Position numbers and translations under genes: made by a program
Assembly (NCBI GenBank): GCA_032191425.1
Contig: CM063462.1
Location: 11,669,186 to 11,733,185 of the forward strand
Reading direction: 5' to 3'
DNA length: 64,000 nucleotides
Source: Lymantria dispar
Lineage: Eukaryota; Arthropoda; Insecta; Lepidoptera; Erebidae
The notes under the pieces: model-generated
The model's database searches: none
What the model saw: the letters and a program-made list of their open reading frames with translations, nothing else
Told to the model about the DNA's origin: nothing
Shown: piece by piece, positions 52,182-63,440 of the stretch
How positions within the stretch are numbered: the stretch's first letter is position 1
Layout of the letters: each line of letters begins with the position of its first letter

Positions 52182-54113
52182 ATGGAACGTTGGCTTAAAG
52201 GTGTTAAACGTGTTCCAACAACATCTTCTAATGACGCTGAATGTTCAAAAGCAATGCGCGCGGAGAATTTAGCAATCACCGATCCAGAAGATGATGCCAC
52301 GAGTGCCACGACGTCAAGCTCGACGGTTTCAAAGACGAAAAAAAGGAAGTATGATGAATCTTATATCAGTTTCGGATTTGTTGATTCCAACGGCTCACCT
52401 CTCTGCATGCTCTGTAGTAAACTGCTTCCTAATAGTTCCATGGCACCTGCCAAATTGCGTCGACATTTAGAAACCGTACACCCCGAGACTAAAGACAAGA
52501 ATAAAGAATTTTTTGTTCGCAAAAAAGATCAGTTATTAGAAAGTCAAAAAAATATGATGCATGTAACACAAACTACCAACGAAAAGGCCACGGAGGCATC
52601 ATACTTAGTTAGCTATCGCATTGCACAAGCAGGTGAAGCGCACACTATCGCTGAGAAATTAATAAAACCATGTGTATTAGACATAACAAAATGTATGCTT
52701 GATGAAAAATCTGCAAAGCATCTTTCTACTGTTCCGCTATCAAACGATACTGTTTCACGACGAATCCATGATCTGGCAAGCTACGTCAAACAAGAACTAG
52801 TTACACGTCTACAAAATACACGATTCGCTTTGCAAATGGACGAGTCGACTGATGTCGCTGGTTTGGCTATCCTGCTGGTTATTGTGAGATATCCATATAA
52901 AAGTTCTTTTGAAGAAGACATGCTTATGTGTTCATCGCTGCTTACAAACACTACCGGGGAAGAAATTTTTAATAAAATAAATATATTTTTTGAAGAACAT
53001 AATCTCAGTTGGAACAATTGCATTGACATTTGTACAGATGGGGCCAAGGCGATGACAGGTAAAACAGCAGGAGCAGTGTCACGAATGAAAAATAAAGCGC
53101 CTAATTGTAGTTCCAGTCATTGTATTCTGCATAGACAAGCACTTGCGATGAAGCAAATGCCGTCTAATCTAAAATTAGTTATGGATGAAGCGGTAAAAAT
53201 AATTAATTTTATCAAATCACGACCACTACAATCCCGATTGTTCTCATTATTGTGTGAAGATTATGGCAGCAAACATAAAACACTGCTGCCCCATACAGAA
53301 GTGCGATGGCTGTCTCGGGGAAAAACTTTAACAAGGCTATTTGAACTTAGAGCCGAGTTACAAATGTTTCTTTCAGCAGATACTTCTTTTAATTTGAAGG
53401 ACCGTTTGTATGATAAAACTTGGTTGTTCCGATTGTCTTTTATGGCGGATATCTTTCAAAAACTTAACGAATTAAATTTATCGTTGCAAGGTAAACAGAC
53501 AACAGTGTTTCAGGCCTATAATAAAATAACTGCTTTTAAAAGAAAATTAGATTTTTGGATCATTTGCATTGGTAAGAAAGAAATAGAAAGTTTTACGTTA
53601 CTCAGTGAGTTTGTTAGCGAAAACGACTCAGAAATGTTTGAAGATAATGTGTTTGAAGAATTGGTCCAATATCTCAGTTCGATGCGCGCATCTTTTGAAA
53701 AGTATTTTCCCGAAGAACACAATACAAAAATTAAAGTGAACTCCTGGATTCATAATCCTTTTTTACCCAACTTGGAAAAGCCTGAAAACATGTCAAATGA
53801 GATATATGAATCTCTTTTAGAAATGTCCTCAGACACAAGTATGGAGTCATTGTTCAAAACGACGCCTCTTAATGATTTTTGGTGCAGAATCCAAGATGAA
53901 TATGCAATGCTTGGCCAAATGGCTCTGGATATTCTTCTCCCGTTCCCAACTACATATTTGTGCGAAACAGGATTCTCTACCTACGCAGCCACGAAAACAA
54001 AATATCGCAATAGACTGGACGCCGAAGCTGATATGAGACTCCAACTTTCTTCCATCAAACCTGATATCAAGCAATTGATGAAAAATAAAAAACAGTTTCA
54101 TACCTCCCACTAG
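52182..54113 (+). CDS. hAT transposase (ZBED/SCAND3-like), intact, 643 aa
   Basis: Starts MERWLKGVKRVPTTSSNDAE. A BED-type zinc finger is at C75, C78, H95, H100 (C-X2-C-X16-H-X4-H) after a basic KTKKRKYD segment. The RNase H-like catalytic core includes LQMDESTDVAGLAILLV (first Asp region), CTDGAKAMTGKTAGAVSRM (second), and an inserted helical domain. The C-terminal dimerisation region contains MALDILLPFPTTYLCETGFS and KYRNRLDAEADMRLQLSSI. The length and domain order match the ZBED5/SCAND3/FAM200-related hAT group. It would excise and insert the element with 8-bp duplications. No stop or frameshift is seen over 1.93 kb, but its promoter is split by a jockey LINE. It could be expressed from a cryptic promoter. 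Confidence 0.9.
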   Translation: MERWLKGVKRVPTTSSNDAECSKAMRAENLAITDPEDDATSATTSSSTVSKTKKRKYDESYISFGFVDSNGSPLCMLCSKLLPNSSMAPAKLRRHLETVHPETKDKNKEFFVRKKDQLLESQKNMMHVTQTTNEKATEASYLVSYRIAQAGEAHTIAEKLIKPCVLDITKCMLDEKSAKHLSTVPLSNDTVSRRIHDLASYVKQELVTRLQNTRFALQMDESTDVAGLAILLVIVRYPYKSSFEEDMLMCSSLLTNTTGEEIFNKINIFFEEHNLSWNNCIDICTDGAKAMTGKTAGAVSRMKNKAPNCSSSHCILHRQALAMKQMPSNLKLVMDEAVKIINFIKSRPLQSRLFSLLCEDYGSKHKTLLPHTEVRWLSRGKTLTRLFELRAELQMFLSADTSFNLKDRLYDKTWLFRLSFMADIFQKLNELNLSLQGKQTTVFQAYNKITAFKRKLDFWIICIGKKEIESFTLLSEFVSENDSEMFEDNVFEELVQYLSSMRASFEKYFPEEHNTKIKVNSWIHNPFLPNLEKPENMSNEIYESLLEMSSDTSMESLFKTTPLNDFWCRIQDEYAMLGQMALDILLPFPTTYLCETGFSTYAATKTKYRNRLDAEADMRLQLSSIKPDIKQLMKNKKQFHTSH

Positions 54114-54325
54114 TTAGATTTTTTCTTTTTTAATGTTTTCTATTATTGTCCTTACCAAGTGGTGAAGTAAATAATAATTAGTAACTGATACATTGTACTT
54201 TTATTATGCTGATTAATATAGAATACACTTATAAAAATTATTGTTTTATTGTAGGGTTCCATCAAGTATTTTGCTTCCCAAAAGGGTTCCGTCATTTAAA
54301 AAGTTTGAGAACCACTGTCTTAATC

Positions 54326-55480
54326 AATGAATAGGCGTTACACACGTCTCTTACTAATAATCAGTGTGTAAGCATAGTATAGTTAAACAACTAGTCAAAA
54401 TTTTCTGGCAACATCCATTATTACGTTCAGAAATTATATTTGCTCCATACTATTCTATTTGATAATTTGTTAAAATTATGTTAAATATAGTTATTTAACA
54501 TTAAAAAAATTAAATTAATATCTACATTACTGTCTTCCATCCAACAAAGGCTCTTTCGTCATTTTGATTAAAAGTCTTCCTTTTGTACATGTAGTACTTA
54601 GTTTACGTTTATGAACGAAATATTTCGAACGCAAATGACAACGGGTAATACGTTATTTGAACGTGTCTTTTCCTTCGTTTTAATAAATTTAGTTTTTTTA
54701 AGCCACCATTATTATTAAGAAATGGCCGACTTAATATAAATACCGATTCATTAAAAGTGAAGAGAAAACGATCTGCAAATTGGGATAACTTAGAAAAGAT
54801 GAATCTAATCCGGGGTGGATTTGTTGTTTAATGTCGATTTATGATTTTGTTGTGCAATGTCACATCTAACTAAGTCTACAAACACTGTTGTATATATTTT
54901 ATTAAATCGTATATATACTTCGCTCGAAATTCTTTTTCCTCTAATGTAAAAGAATCATAACGGTTTTTGTATGATTTCTTTTTTCTTGCTGGTTTTTCAT
55001 TGTCAATTTGACCAAATATATAAAAAGAGTGGTAAGGTAAATAATGCTTTGTGAGCAGATACAATTTGTAAAGCGCAGTAAGCAGTCACAAAATCTTAGG
55101 TTAATCATTTGTTAAACAATGGTTGCTGACTAACGGTTGTATAACTTTCAAAGAATTTACACAACCCTTACAACAGATGTATACAAAGAAACTGTCAAAT
55201 AACGTTTATTGGTAGCGTTGACGATATAACGCCGGTATACGTCGGTTGTAAAAGATTATTAGTACGACAGCTAAACATTAAAATGGGTATTGTACGTTAT
55301 CCGTAAAAGATAGACATATGCTATCGCGGACTTTTTTGTAGACCTATAAAAGATACACAATTCCACCATACATTGTTTTGATATATCTCCAACGGATCAG
55401 ACAGCGTTTTCGATAAAAACTCCCGGGCGGCTTGACTTTTGTCGACCTCTTCGATAATTATCGTCATATTTCAACCAATT
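54326..55480. other. AT-rich stretch, no confident gene
   Basis: A 62-aa minus-strand ORF at 54876-55064 contains the basic/acidic string KPARKKKSYKNRYDSFTLEE. It could be an exon fragment, but there is no supporting splice signal or recognisable family. Nothing else is seen. Confidence 0.35.
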
Positions 55481-55509
55481 TTCACAAAACATTGATGTAT
55501 GTATTATAC

Positions 55510-55735
55510 ATATAAACCTTCCCCGTGAACCACTCCGTCATTTGGTGAAAACCGCATTAAAATCTGTTCAGTAGTTATTGAGTTCATCGCGTTCAGACAG
55601 ACAGAGGCCAGGGACTTTGTTTTATAATCTTTAAAGATTGTTACAACATATATACATGATATATATATAACATGATATATTAAGCTATTATATATATATA
55701 TAACATGATATATTAAAGCGCATCGTATGATCAAA
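55510..55735. repeat. Lepidopteran dispersed repeat and TATATA-rich spacer
   Basis: AAACCTTCCCCGTGAACCAC, AATCTGTTCAGTAGTTATTG and CGTTCAGACAGACAGAGG are parts of a widespread non-coding repeat. Two copies of ATATATATAACATGATATAT follow (55660-55720). Confidence 0.5.
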
Positions 55736-56463
55736 TTTTATGTCGCGGACAGCGCAAGGTATCGACGGAGGCAGCGTGCCTGTTGGCCGCTACTCCCCCG
55801 TGGGATCTGGAGGCGTAAATACACGCCTGTTTGTATCGGCGGGAGTCGGGGGTGTGAGTGGAGGGTGGTGTGGTCTCTTTGAAGGAGCTTACCGCCGACG
55901 CCCGCCGAGGCGTCATTGCCCGTTGGGCAGTCCGGCTGAAAGGGCCTCGGTTCGGTGTGCGGACCGTGGAGGCTTTTTAGCCGGTGCTGATGCAGTGGCT
56001 GAAACGGCGGCACGGAGTGCTCTCCTTTCGACTGGTGCAGGTTTTGACGGGGCATGGGTGCTTCGCCAAATATCTGTACACGGTCGTTAGGAGGGAGAGT
56101 ACACCGTCCTGCCACCACTGCGATTGCGACGAGGACACGGCGCAGCATAAGCCCGAGGTTTGTGCCACTTGGGCAGAGCAGCATCGTGAACTCGTCGCAA
56201 TCATTGGTGCCGATCTGACCTGAATTGGGACGCGGTCGCATCCTTCTGCGAGGTAGTAGTCTCGCGGAAGGAGGCGGCAGAGCGCGTCCGTGAGGAGCGT
56301 CTCCTTGATGACGTGAACCGGTGACTGGGGCGGCGCAGGCGCGATTACCTGCGTCTGATGCCGCCTTAGCCGAGGCCGCGGGTGACTTGGACCGAGGAAT
56401 TAGTCCGTCACCTGCCGAGAGACCGACCGTGCGAGGAAAGATCGACGTCCTTCCCGAGGGGAG
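55736..56463 (+). pseudogene. R1-clade LINE fragment
   Basis: Plus-strand frames show the C-terminal ORF2 region (VLMQWLKRRHGVLSFRLVQV at 55984-56223, CHHCDCDEDTAQHKPEVC), then a deletion, then the Arg-rich end and the first ~100 bp of 3' UTR. It stops abruptly at about 56463 without poly(A). Confidence 0.75.
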
Positions 56464-57749
56464 AGGCCACCTTTGCACCATGCCACTCTTTTTTGATATG
56501 AGAATATTACTAAAAACTGTGAAAAATCATACCTTGTACGATATTTTCAAGTACTATAACGACAAATAGGTTAGTTTTGGCATCGGATATTTCTTGTTGG
56601 AAGCGCAGATAACTGCACTATCAACCACATGTACAATTTAAACTAGACATGTTACACTGACAAAAAGAATATACATTTGTTATGGCTATTCCTTATTTTT
56701 TCGAAGAAAACGTTAATCATTTGATTTTAACACATCGTCCTGTAAAAAAATGTACCGTAACCATAGTGGCAAGTAATTTCAAACGTTGGCATTATTCATT
56801 ATTCCAAAATGGTATAATACCTTCTAGATGTTATTGTAATTTTTAGAAAAAAAAAACTTGAGAGGTGTCAAGGGACACCCGGATGGAACGAAGTTCCTTT
56901 CGATTAATTAGTGAAGGAATTGTAATAAAATTTTATTTTTTTTAAGTTATAATAATATTTTTTTTTATTATTAACAAATATAATGTTATATAAACTTAAT
57001 CAGTAGGCTCAATTTTCGTAATAATTGGCTTGTGGTAACTGAAGTAGGAAACATATGTTTGGGATTCTATTTTATTTAAATGTCTTGAAAAAACTGCATC
57101 AATGGTAGTATTATATTTTGTTGTTGTATACACTCAACAAAAATAATCGTCGCGACACCACACTGTTCAATGCGAAATAGAAATGAAAATATCTGGCTTG
57201 GTTTCTATAAGAGAGAGAGAGAGAGACAGACAGAGAAACATGCGACGCCGCACAGCTTACAATAGCAAAAAGTGTCGTGACAACTTTTCGTAAGAATTTT
57301 TCCCGTCTAGCCCCCTTTCACAACGCGCGATAAGGAACTTCGTTCCAAAAATGTTTTTGTGACAGAACGAAGTTTATGAAAAATGATTAGGTATATTTTT
57401 TTGTTTTCTTTTATTAGACATATAAAAAATCTTATTGCGTGTGTGAAAGAGAGAGAGAGTGACGCCTATTGTATTTAATTGGGCACTAGGTAAATGTCCC
57501 TCCGAATATGCTCGAGGTACATGAATGAACACTCGATGGTCTGGATAGCGTTCAGTATTCGGATATCGCTTACGATACAATCTACTTGCTGCATGATCAT
57601 TGCATCTGTACTCTACATAGATCAAATGCATATTAGGGGATTCTAACATAGTATAGGAAGACGGCATCGTAATCATACAAGTCACTTTTTATTTTTAATC
57701 TCACTCTTTCTATACTATTAATAGTAGGTACTATCTACTTTATGCAAAT
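56464..57749. other. AT-rich stretch with GAACGAAGTTC repeats, no gene
   Basis: GGAACGAAGTTCCTTTCG near 56883, GGAACTTCGTTCC near 57332 and AGAACGAAGTTTATG near 57363 form inverted partners that may be remains of a MITE. A GA run lies at 57211-57230. No ORF is credible. Confidence 0.4.
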
Positions 57750-57842
57750 AAATGGCGTGGCTGCGGGTGACCGGACCGTGGCTGCGGGTGATCGGACCGG
57801 GGATTAAATCCGGGCACCCGCGGAGAGGCTAACAGTTGCCCC
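57750..57842 (+). mobile_element. Tiny R1 3' UTR fragment with a 21-bp duplication
   Basis: GTGGCTGCGGGTGACCGGACC is followed by a near-identical 21-bp copy, then GGGGATTAAATCCGGGCACC and GCGGAGAGGCTAAC, matching the first part of the R1 3' UTR. Confidence 0.65.
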
Positions 57843-57864
57843 ATAACCTGATACATCCTGTAAA

Positions 57865-57965
57865 TAAAGATAAAACTCTGCACTAAGGAAATAATGCTTG
57901 TATTGTGAGGGACTTTACAAACATATAATTAACAGACACAAATGATATCCAGATTCAAAACAACA
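57865..57965 (-). repeat. Copy of the 10.2-kb retroposed fragment
   Basis: CACTAAGGAAATAATGCTTG and CTTTACAAACATATAATTAA are the reverse complement of the poly(A)-tailed segment at 10215-10326. Here the A run is absent. Confidence 0.6.
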
Positions 57966-58506
57966 ATTAGTGTAAAAACAAAAAGGCAGAAACAGAAAGG
58001 CAGAAGTCAAGGGAAAAGATAATTGCTTCGTTTTTTGTACGGATGGGTCATTGCTCACCAATTGTCCTAGTCGATAAAATGTCTATCACTGTAGATTGGT
58101 ATGTCATACATTTTTATCAGGTGCCTTGGAAAGTCTTAAACAGTTACACCCAAGTTTCTCCTCCATCATGATAACTCTCCAAAACAAAATATAAAATTAG
58201 AGTAATTGGTTTATTGAATCTTTAAGAAAAGCAAACGCAGCCACGCGTTTGAAAAAGGTGTGGAAGGATTGCAGGAAATAACCAAACGATCTTTTTTTTT
58301 CCTATCTATATAAATAATAATTTATATCACTTAAATGACATTAAAATGCCACTAGAAGTCGCTTTATAAAACAACCAAGGCCATTTATTTAGCGATTAGT
58401 ACTGATTGGTTTCATTATAATATTAGAATACAAAGCTATGTTTCGGAGCCGGTATTCCAATTACAAATTTAGAACATTAGTTACACATCTATAGTCTATA
58501 AAATTA
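57966..58506. other. No gene seen
   Basis: AT-rich sequence without a recognised ORF or repeat terminus. Confidence 0.4.
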
Positions 58507-59200
58507 TGGAGGGTAGAAGTAAGGAGGACCATCTCAGTGTATTAAAAAGTGTCCGTTGAAAGGGAGCAAATTAAGGTGGCGCTATAGTAGCAAGTGGAAG
58601 AATTTTAAATAGAGCGCCACAAATTATTAGAGCAGGATACTAAATTAGAAAAGGAAAGAAACATTTCCGCTTTGTTACAGCGCAATTTTTTAAATTCTAT
58701 TATAATATATAGACAAAAATGAGTATGGAATAAAATTAAAATTATACAGTGTTTTCAAGTACCCCAATTATTTGTAAATAGCAAATAAAAAATAGTATTA
58801 AAGAATTACCGAAATAAAAAAAAAATTACTTCTACCCTCCATAGTAAATAGTTGAGATTTTAAATACTGCATATTTCTTAACGACAGAAGTCAAGATAAA
58901 TATTAAATTTTTCAACCCAGCACACTTCACTCTTAAATTGCATAGGTTACTATTTACTAAATTACAGTTGACTACGTAAATAGTTGAGATTTTAAATACT
59001 GCATATTTCTTAACGACAGAAGTCAAGATAAATATTAAATTTTTCAACCCAGCACACTTCACTCTGTTTATAACTGCTAAGTTCATATCATTTCCACTTG
59101 CTACACTAGCGCTATTTCGAACAGTAATTTGCTGTTTACAAGTGGACACTTTTTCGACTAATCCCCCATACGGGACGGTCCTCCTTACTTCTACCCTCCA
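58507..59200. mobile_element. MITE with long inverted repeats and TA duplication
   Basis: TGGAGGGTAGAAGTAAGGAG at the left and its reverse complement at the right are perfect over 24 bp. Similarity continues imperfectly for about 100 bp (AAGTGTCC, GCAAATTA, TAGCAAGTGGAA in both arms). TA flanks both ends. An extra copy of the terminal motif (TTACTTCTACCCTCCA) lies at 58827-58842. There is no transposase. Confidence 0.8.
58844..59066. repeat. Near-exact tandem duplication, period 132 bp
   Basis: GTAAATAGTTGAGATTTTAA through AACCCAGCACACTTCACTCT (about 90 bp) occurs at 58844 and again at 58976 without visible differences, inside the MITE. The 105-aa minus ORF across it (58832-59149) repeats the same peptide and is not a gene. 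Confidence 0.9.
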
Positions 59201-60000
59201 TATATAAAATATAGCTTGATCTCTGTGACAGATGTCAACAAAACCAACGAAGTAAGTTTGAACGATAGTGACATGTTTACAATTTCATTTTGTATCAAAT
59301 ATATTTTCATTCCTTTCGTGCCAGTTGTATTGCAACTGGATTGCAATATATTATAAATATAAAAATATTAATATTCATGCCTAAAATGTACCTCGTAAGT
59401 ACTGAAATACCTAGTAAACATTTTATACATAAATGACGCTTACGCACGTACAAGATCATACTTCTTCTTCTTTTTTGTCTTAGCAATCAGCTACAAATAC
59501 GAGCCCTTTTTGCCAATGTCGAGTTATAATTATCTTTTCAAGTTCTCAGTTTCTTCATGTCAGTAATGGTCTGTCAGTAAGTCAAAGTGTCGCCCTCAAC
59601 AGTGTAATGGCCACTGTTAAGGGTATCTTCTGAGAATTTTGGTGGAAATACAAAGGTATGTATAGCAGTTTTATATCATATTCACTACACCTTAGCAGTT
59701 CTGTCGCTATATATTACATAAAATGCCATCAGGATTATTTAACATAAGACGTTAAAACACTAAGATATTGAATATAATACAAGAACACCACATGACACTT
59801 CAGATGCCCGCCAAAAACTCCCCTACAAGATCATACTGGACTGAAAGTAAAAAAGAGATGGGACAGTCGATATACGAGTACGTAAATCGATAACCGATCT
59901 TTATTAAATCATTCATAAAAGAAATAAACCCAATACTGTACGTATATAAAACTTTCAACATATTTTTTACAATTAAAACAGATATTTAAATTATAAAATA
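59201..60000. other. No gene seen
   Basis: AT-rich sequence. No coding frame or repeat family recognised. Confidence 0.4.
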
Positions 60001-60267
60001 CATCATCATCATCATCTTGCTCTTATCCCAATTACTTGGGGTCGACGCAATATGTCATCTGTTTTGACATATTGCAAAAAGTTTCGACAATGACTTTTAT
60101 GACCGGCCGCCTGCCTGACGTCAACCCTCCTTGCGAATGTAATCGTTGACCCAAATGGTACCAGATGGAGTTGGTCTGGATCAATCTAGGGCTCTTAGTC
60201 GTCTTTTACGACACCCACGAGCAAAGCAAGGGTTGGTAGTATTCGAAGCCGCTACCACACAGCACAT
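60001..60267 (-). mobile_element. S2 SINE-like element, longest copy, with TSD
   Basis: It runs from CATCATCATCATCATCTTGC to CGCTACCACACAGCACA. Flanking copies of TTAAATTATAAAATACAT (about 15-18 bp, partly ambiguous with the CAT tail) form the TSD. Its right (head) part, reverse complemented, reads GTGTGGTAGCGGCTTCGAAT and GTCGTAAAAGACGACTAAG. This matches the head of S1 and of the RTE LINE. Confidence 0.85.
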
Positions 60268-60273
60268 TAAATT

Positions 60274-60340
60274 ATAAAATACATAAATTGAATTAATTAA
60301 ACTAAAAAAATGTTTAATTAATTCAATTTATGTATTTTAT
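60274..60340. repeat. Perfect 29-bp inverted repeat
   Basis: The left arm (60274-60302, starting ATAAAATACATAAATTG) and right arm (60312-60340) are exact reverse complements around a 9-base A-rich loop. The left arm overlaps the right TSD of the S2 SINE. Confidence 0.9.
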
Positions 60341-60848
60341 ATATAAAACTACTTTTTTTATCGCAGAGTAAATAATAATATTATGTACGCATTATTGATT
60401 GATCTAACGATTGTCCCTATTTTGGCAAAAAATAAATATTCTAGCAAGAACGCTTCAGTGATGACGATAATAGTGACCTAGACCTTGATTGTCTTGACCT
60501 TTTGAATAATTAAAATAGTCAAAAAACAGTTTTGTTTGAAATAAATTCAAAAAGATATTCATTGATTGTATTTTAATTATAATAGAAAATCACAATTGTA
60601 AAAATAAAGAGTTTTATCGATAAAAAACTACAGACTATCGTACGCGTGACAGCACTAGGAACAGCTGTCACAGAGATCATCCTATATTTTATGGACTATA
60701 AGTATCTCGTAGCAAAAGAAAGAAAAAGTATTTCGTTTTATAGTGTATCACAAACTAAGTAGTACTATAGACGGGCATCTCTAGTACAATCTTTTCGACC
60801 GTAAGAAAATTTGTGAATTTGAACATGACAGCTAATCAGCAGCTACTA
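60341..60848. other. No gene seen
   Basis: AT-rich sequence without recognised features. Confidence 0.4.
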
Positions 60849-60849
60849 C

Positions 60850-60850
60850 A

Positions 60851-60904
<54 letters not shown>
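60850..60904. repeat. TG/TA dinucleotide microsatellite
   Basis: About 9 TG units are followed by about 17 TA units. Confidence 0.95.
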
Positions 60905-60907
<3 letters not shown>

Positions 60908-61637
60908 GCATGCTATTATATATGTATATATATCTAACATAATATCTTTCATTTCTTGCTTCCGTTCAGGATAATTAAAAGAATTCATACGTTTCTACAT
61001 TCATTTATTCAATATATAACAATAATTATTACACACGACATATTTATCACAATTTTCAGCTCATCACAGTTTATGCAGTTCAGATACTTTATTTCGTTTT
61101 TATCTCGTTTATTGGTACTTTTTGGTATATAACACTTAAAACACATTAGAAACCGTAAACTAAGATCCACTTAAGGCAAACGTTCTGTTTGTTCTAATAA
61201 CACTTACAAAATAACATTAAGAAAAGGAACAGTGTCTCAATGCCGCCATTTATATTATTATGTATATAATAGACATGTGTAACACTGCGCTGCGCCGCGC
61301 AATTGCGCCAACTCAGTTCACTGCGCTGGAAGTATCAACTCACTTCTAGAAAATGTGTTAGCGCACGGCGCAATCGTCGCAGCGCCGGCGAATCTGAACA
61401 ATTTTTTTATTTATGCGCCTATAAGGCAGGCTATAGTCGACCTTACTGCCTTGTCTTACGTAGCTTACACATAATTTTCTTTACATATAATTTATTATTA
61501 GCGTAAGAGATAAGTAACATCCATCAGTAAGTCGTTACCATTAATTGGGTGCTGAAAACCAAATATACTATTATACATATTAACGTAAATCACTATTATG
61601 TGATATTCACAACACTTCAACTGTATTACATATTAAA
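60905..61637. other. No gene seen; short GC-rich patch
   Basis: AT-rich except for 61280-61395, where GCGC-rich text (CTGCGCTGCGCCGCGCAATT) stands out. The 67-aa ORF at 61303 overlaps it but has no recognisable features. Confidence 0.35.
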
Positions 61638-61838
61638 CTAGCTGACTCAATACAGATGTTGTTCTGTTCAAATAAAATAAAGGAATGCTCTTTGAAATCG
61701 ACAGCAGCGCCACCTACCGAGTCCAGTTGTGAATCTAAACCATTCTCGTATTCCTTTGAACATACACAAAACATTTCATCAACATCGGTCTAGCCGTTTA
61801 AGAGGAGTTTCAGTGACGTACACAACAAATATATATAT
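61638..61838 (-). mobile_element. Helitron-like element, third type
   Basis: A|CTAGCTGACTCAATACAG at the left is the reverse complement of a Helitron CTAG|T end. ATCAACATCGGTCTAGCCG and AGAGGAGTTTCAGTGACGTA are shared with a common lepidopteran repeat. The right end is not sharply defined. Confidence 0.5.
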
Positions 61839-62170
61839 GTTTTCTTTTTGAATGGGACTAATCCCACCACACATTCCCACCACTGTAACTCCTGTAAGCC
61901 AGGATCCACAATGGTCTCCGTATAAGACACTGAGGTTTGACCCTCAGGAAGTCCCGGGAATCGCTTTTAATTGTCTTGGGACCCGCAACAAATTTAATTA
62001 GAAAAGAAAACAGGAGGAGTTGGAAAGATTCCACTTCCCTCCTATGCAAAGCGGGAGACATGAAGCAAAGTTGGCTGATAAGCCAGTAAATAAGAGTTTG
62101 TACAACTACGTGAAACGCAGCGGTACAGCACCACGGATTGGACAAAGCTTAATGGACCTATTTGTGAGCT

Positions 62171-63370
62171 TTAGGTTTGATTACAGTAATAGGTATGGCA
62201 AAAGCGCCTAAACGCACGGAAATTTTCTCGAGTTGCTACAAGATCCGAATAGTATACTACCCCAGACGTGACATGCATATTATCTAACATGACATTCCGC
62301 TCGTTGCGCCAGAGAATGCACTCCCAAAGGATGTGATGAGCTGTTTGTTCAAAATTGGAGTTTGAGGTCGAACATTGACAAAATGGTGAATCTACTAGTG
62401 TAAAATAGAATAATTTACTTCTAAAATTCCCATGGCCTGTGAGGAATTGGGCTACATAGTGGTCAATTTCTAGCCAAGTTCTCTCCAAACGTTCACGAAC
62501 AGATGGAAAGAATAGATATAGATGACGACCTTTTGTTGACGAATCCCATCTTGCCTGCCATTCGGTCAGGAGCTTATCGTTAACGACGGATTGCGGTGCA
62601 AAAAGTCTAGTAATTTTATTACGATCGCGTGGTAAAAGAAAATTGTTAGTCATGTTTTCCCTAGTGGAATAATACATGGACGCACGTTTTTGTATCTCTA
62701 AGTCGACCGGAAGTACACCTGCAAGTACTGGTAAGGCTTCGGTGCTAACTGTTCGGTATGCCTTACACAGAAATATTAGCGCTAATCGTTGACTCTGTAG
62801 TAACTTACGCCGAGCCGCGCCTATGGTAGTACGATCAGCCCAGGCCGGTGCACCATAACAGATACAGCCCAGATATGTGGCTGTATATATAATTTTAAGT
62901 GTGTTAAAACGAAGGCCCCAGGTGGAAGTTGAAATTCTGGTAAGCGCATAGAAATTTCGTTTGGCTTTTTCACCTACAGTTTTAATATGTTCAATGAACG
63001 AAAAATTTTTCTCTAGGACCAGGCCAAGGTAACATACTGACTCCTTCTTTTTACCTACAGTGTTGTTAAATTTTATACGGGGGCTCGACTGTAAATTACC
63101 TTTCAGTAAAAGATGATACGTTTTGTGGGGGACGAAAGTAAGTCGATTTTGTATGCCCCATTTTTGTATTGAGTTGAGACATATATCCGCCAATTTCTCC
63201 AGTCCGTCTCTAGTGTTTGACTGTATAAGTAGGAGACCGTCGTTAGCATAGCCAATCAATGAGCAATTTTGCGGTAGAGGTAGCTCAAGAAAGTCATCAA
63301 ACCCTAGATTCCACAAGTATGGGCTTAACACTGATCCTTGAGGACAGCCCAACGTCAGTGATTTAGACAC
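62171..63370 (-). pseudogene. R1-type reverse transcriptase, C-terminal part, with altered YADD box
   Basis: The frame includes CPQGSVLSPYLWNLGFDDFL, the polymerase box GYANDGLLLI (near residue 40), the thumb (YLGLVLEKNFSFIEHI), YGAPAWADRT, AYRTVSTEALPVLAGVLPV and a Cys/His segment FCQCSTSNSNFEQTAHHILW. The active site reads YAND instead of YADD, so one catalytic aspartate is lost. The open frame continues upstream of the first Met (RNIYQLVQSYFLQGSTTLKL). It is joined to the next ORF by a frameshift. Confidence 0.8.
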
Positions 63371-63440
63371 GGCATGGTGACCGAGTTTCAGTGTGGTTGA
63401 ACCTTGTAGAAAGTATGACTGTACGAGTTGGTAGATGTTC

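Larger units (their letters stand above)
50512..54317 (+). mobile_element. hAT transposon with intact transposase
   Basis: The left end CAGCTATACTCTAAGTGTG and the right end (reverse complement CAGTGGTTCTCAAACTTT) are imperfect inverted repeats. Both run into GGAACCC. Perfect 8-bp copies of TCTTAATC flank the element (50504-50511 and 54318-54325). It carries the transposase at 52182-54113 and a TATA-type promoter that is interrupted by a jockey LINE. The right end is typical of the CAGTGG-TTCTCAAA class of hAT elements. Confidence 0.88.

Noticed and set aside
55738..56481. 247-aa minus-strand ORF
   Set aside because: Antisense to a plus-strand R1 fragment.
58832..59149. 105-aa minus-strand ORF with an internal repeat
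   Set aside because: The repeat in the protein is the 132-bp DNA duplication inside a MITE.
60001..60267. tRNA-derived SINE head or tRNA gene
   Set aside because: No A-box/B-box pair or cloverleaf could be found in S1 or S2; their heads match an RTE LINE instead.
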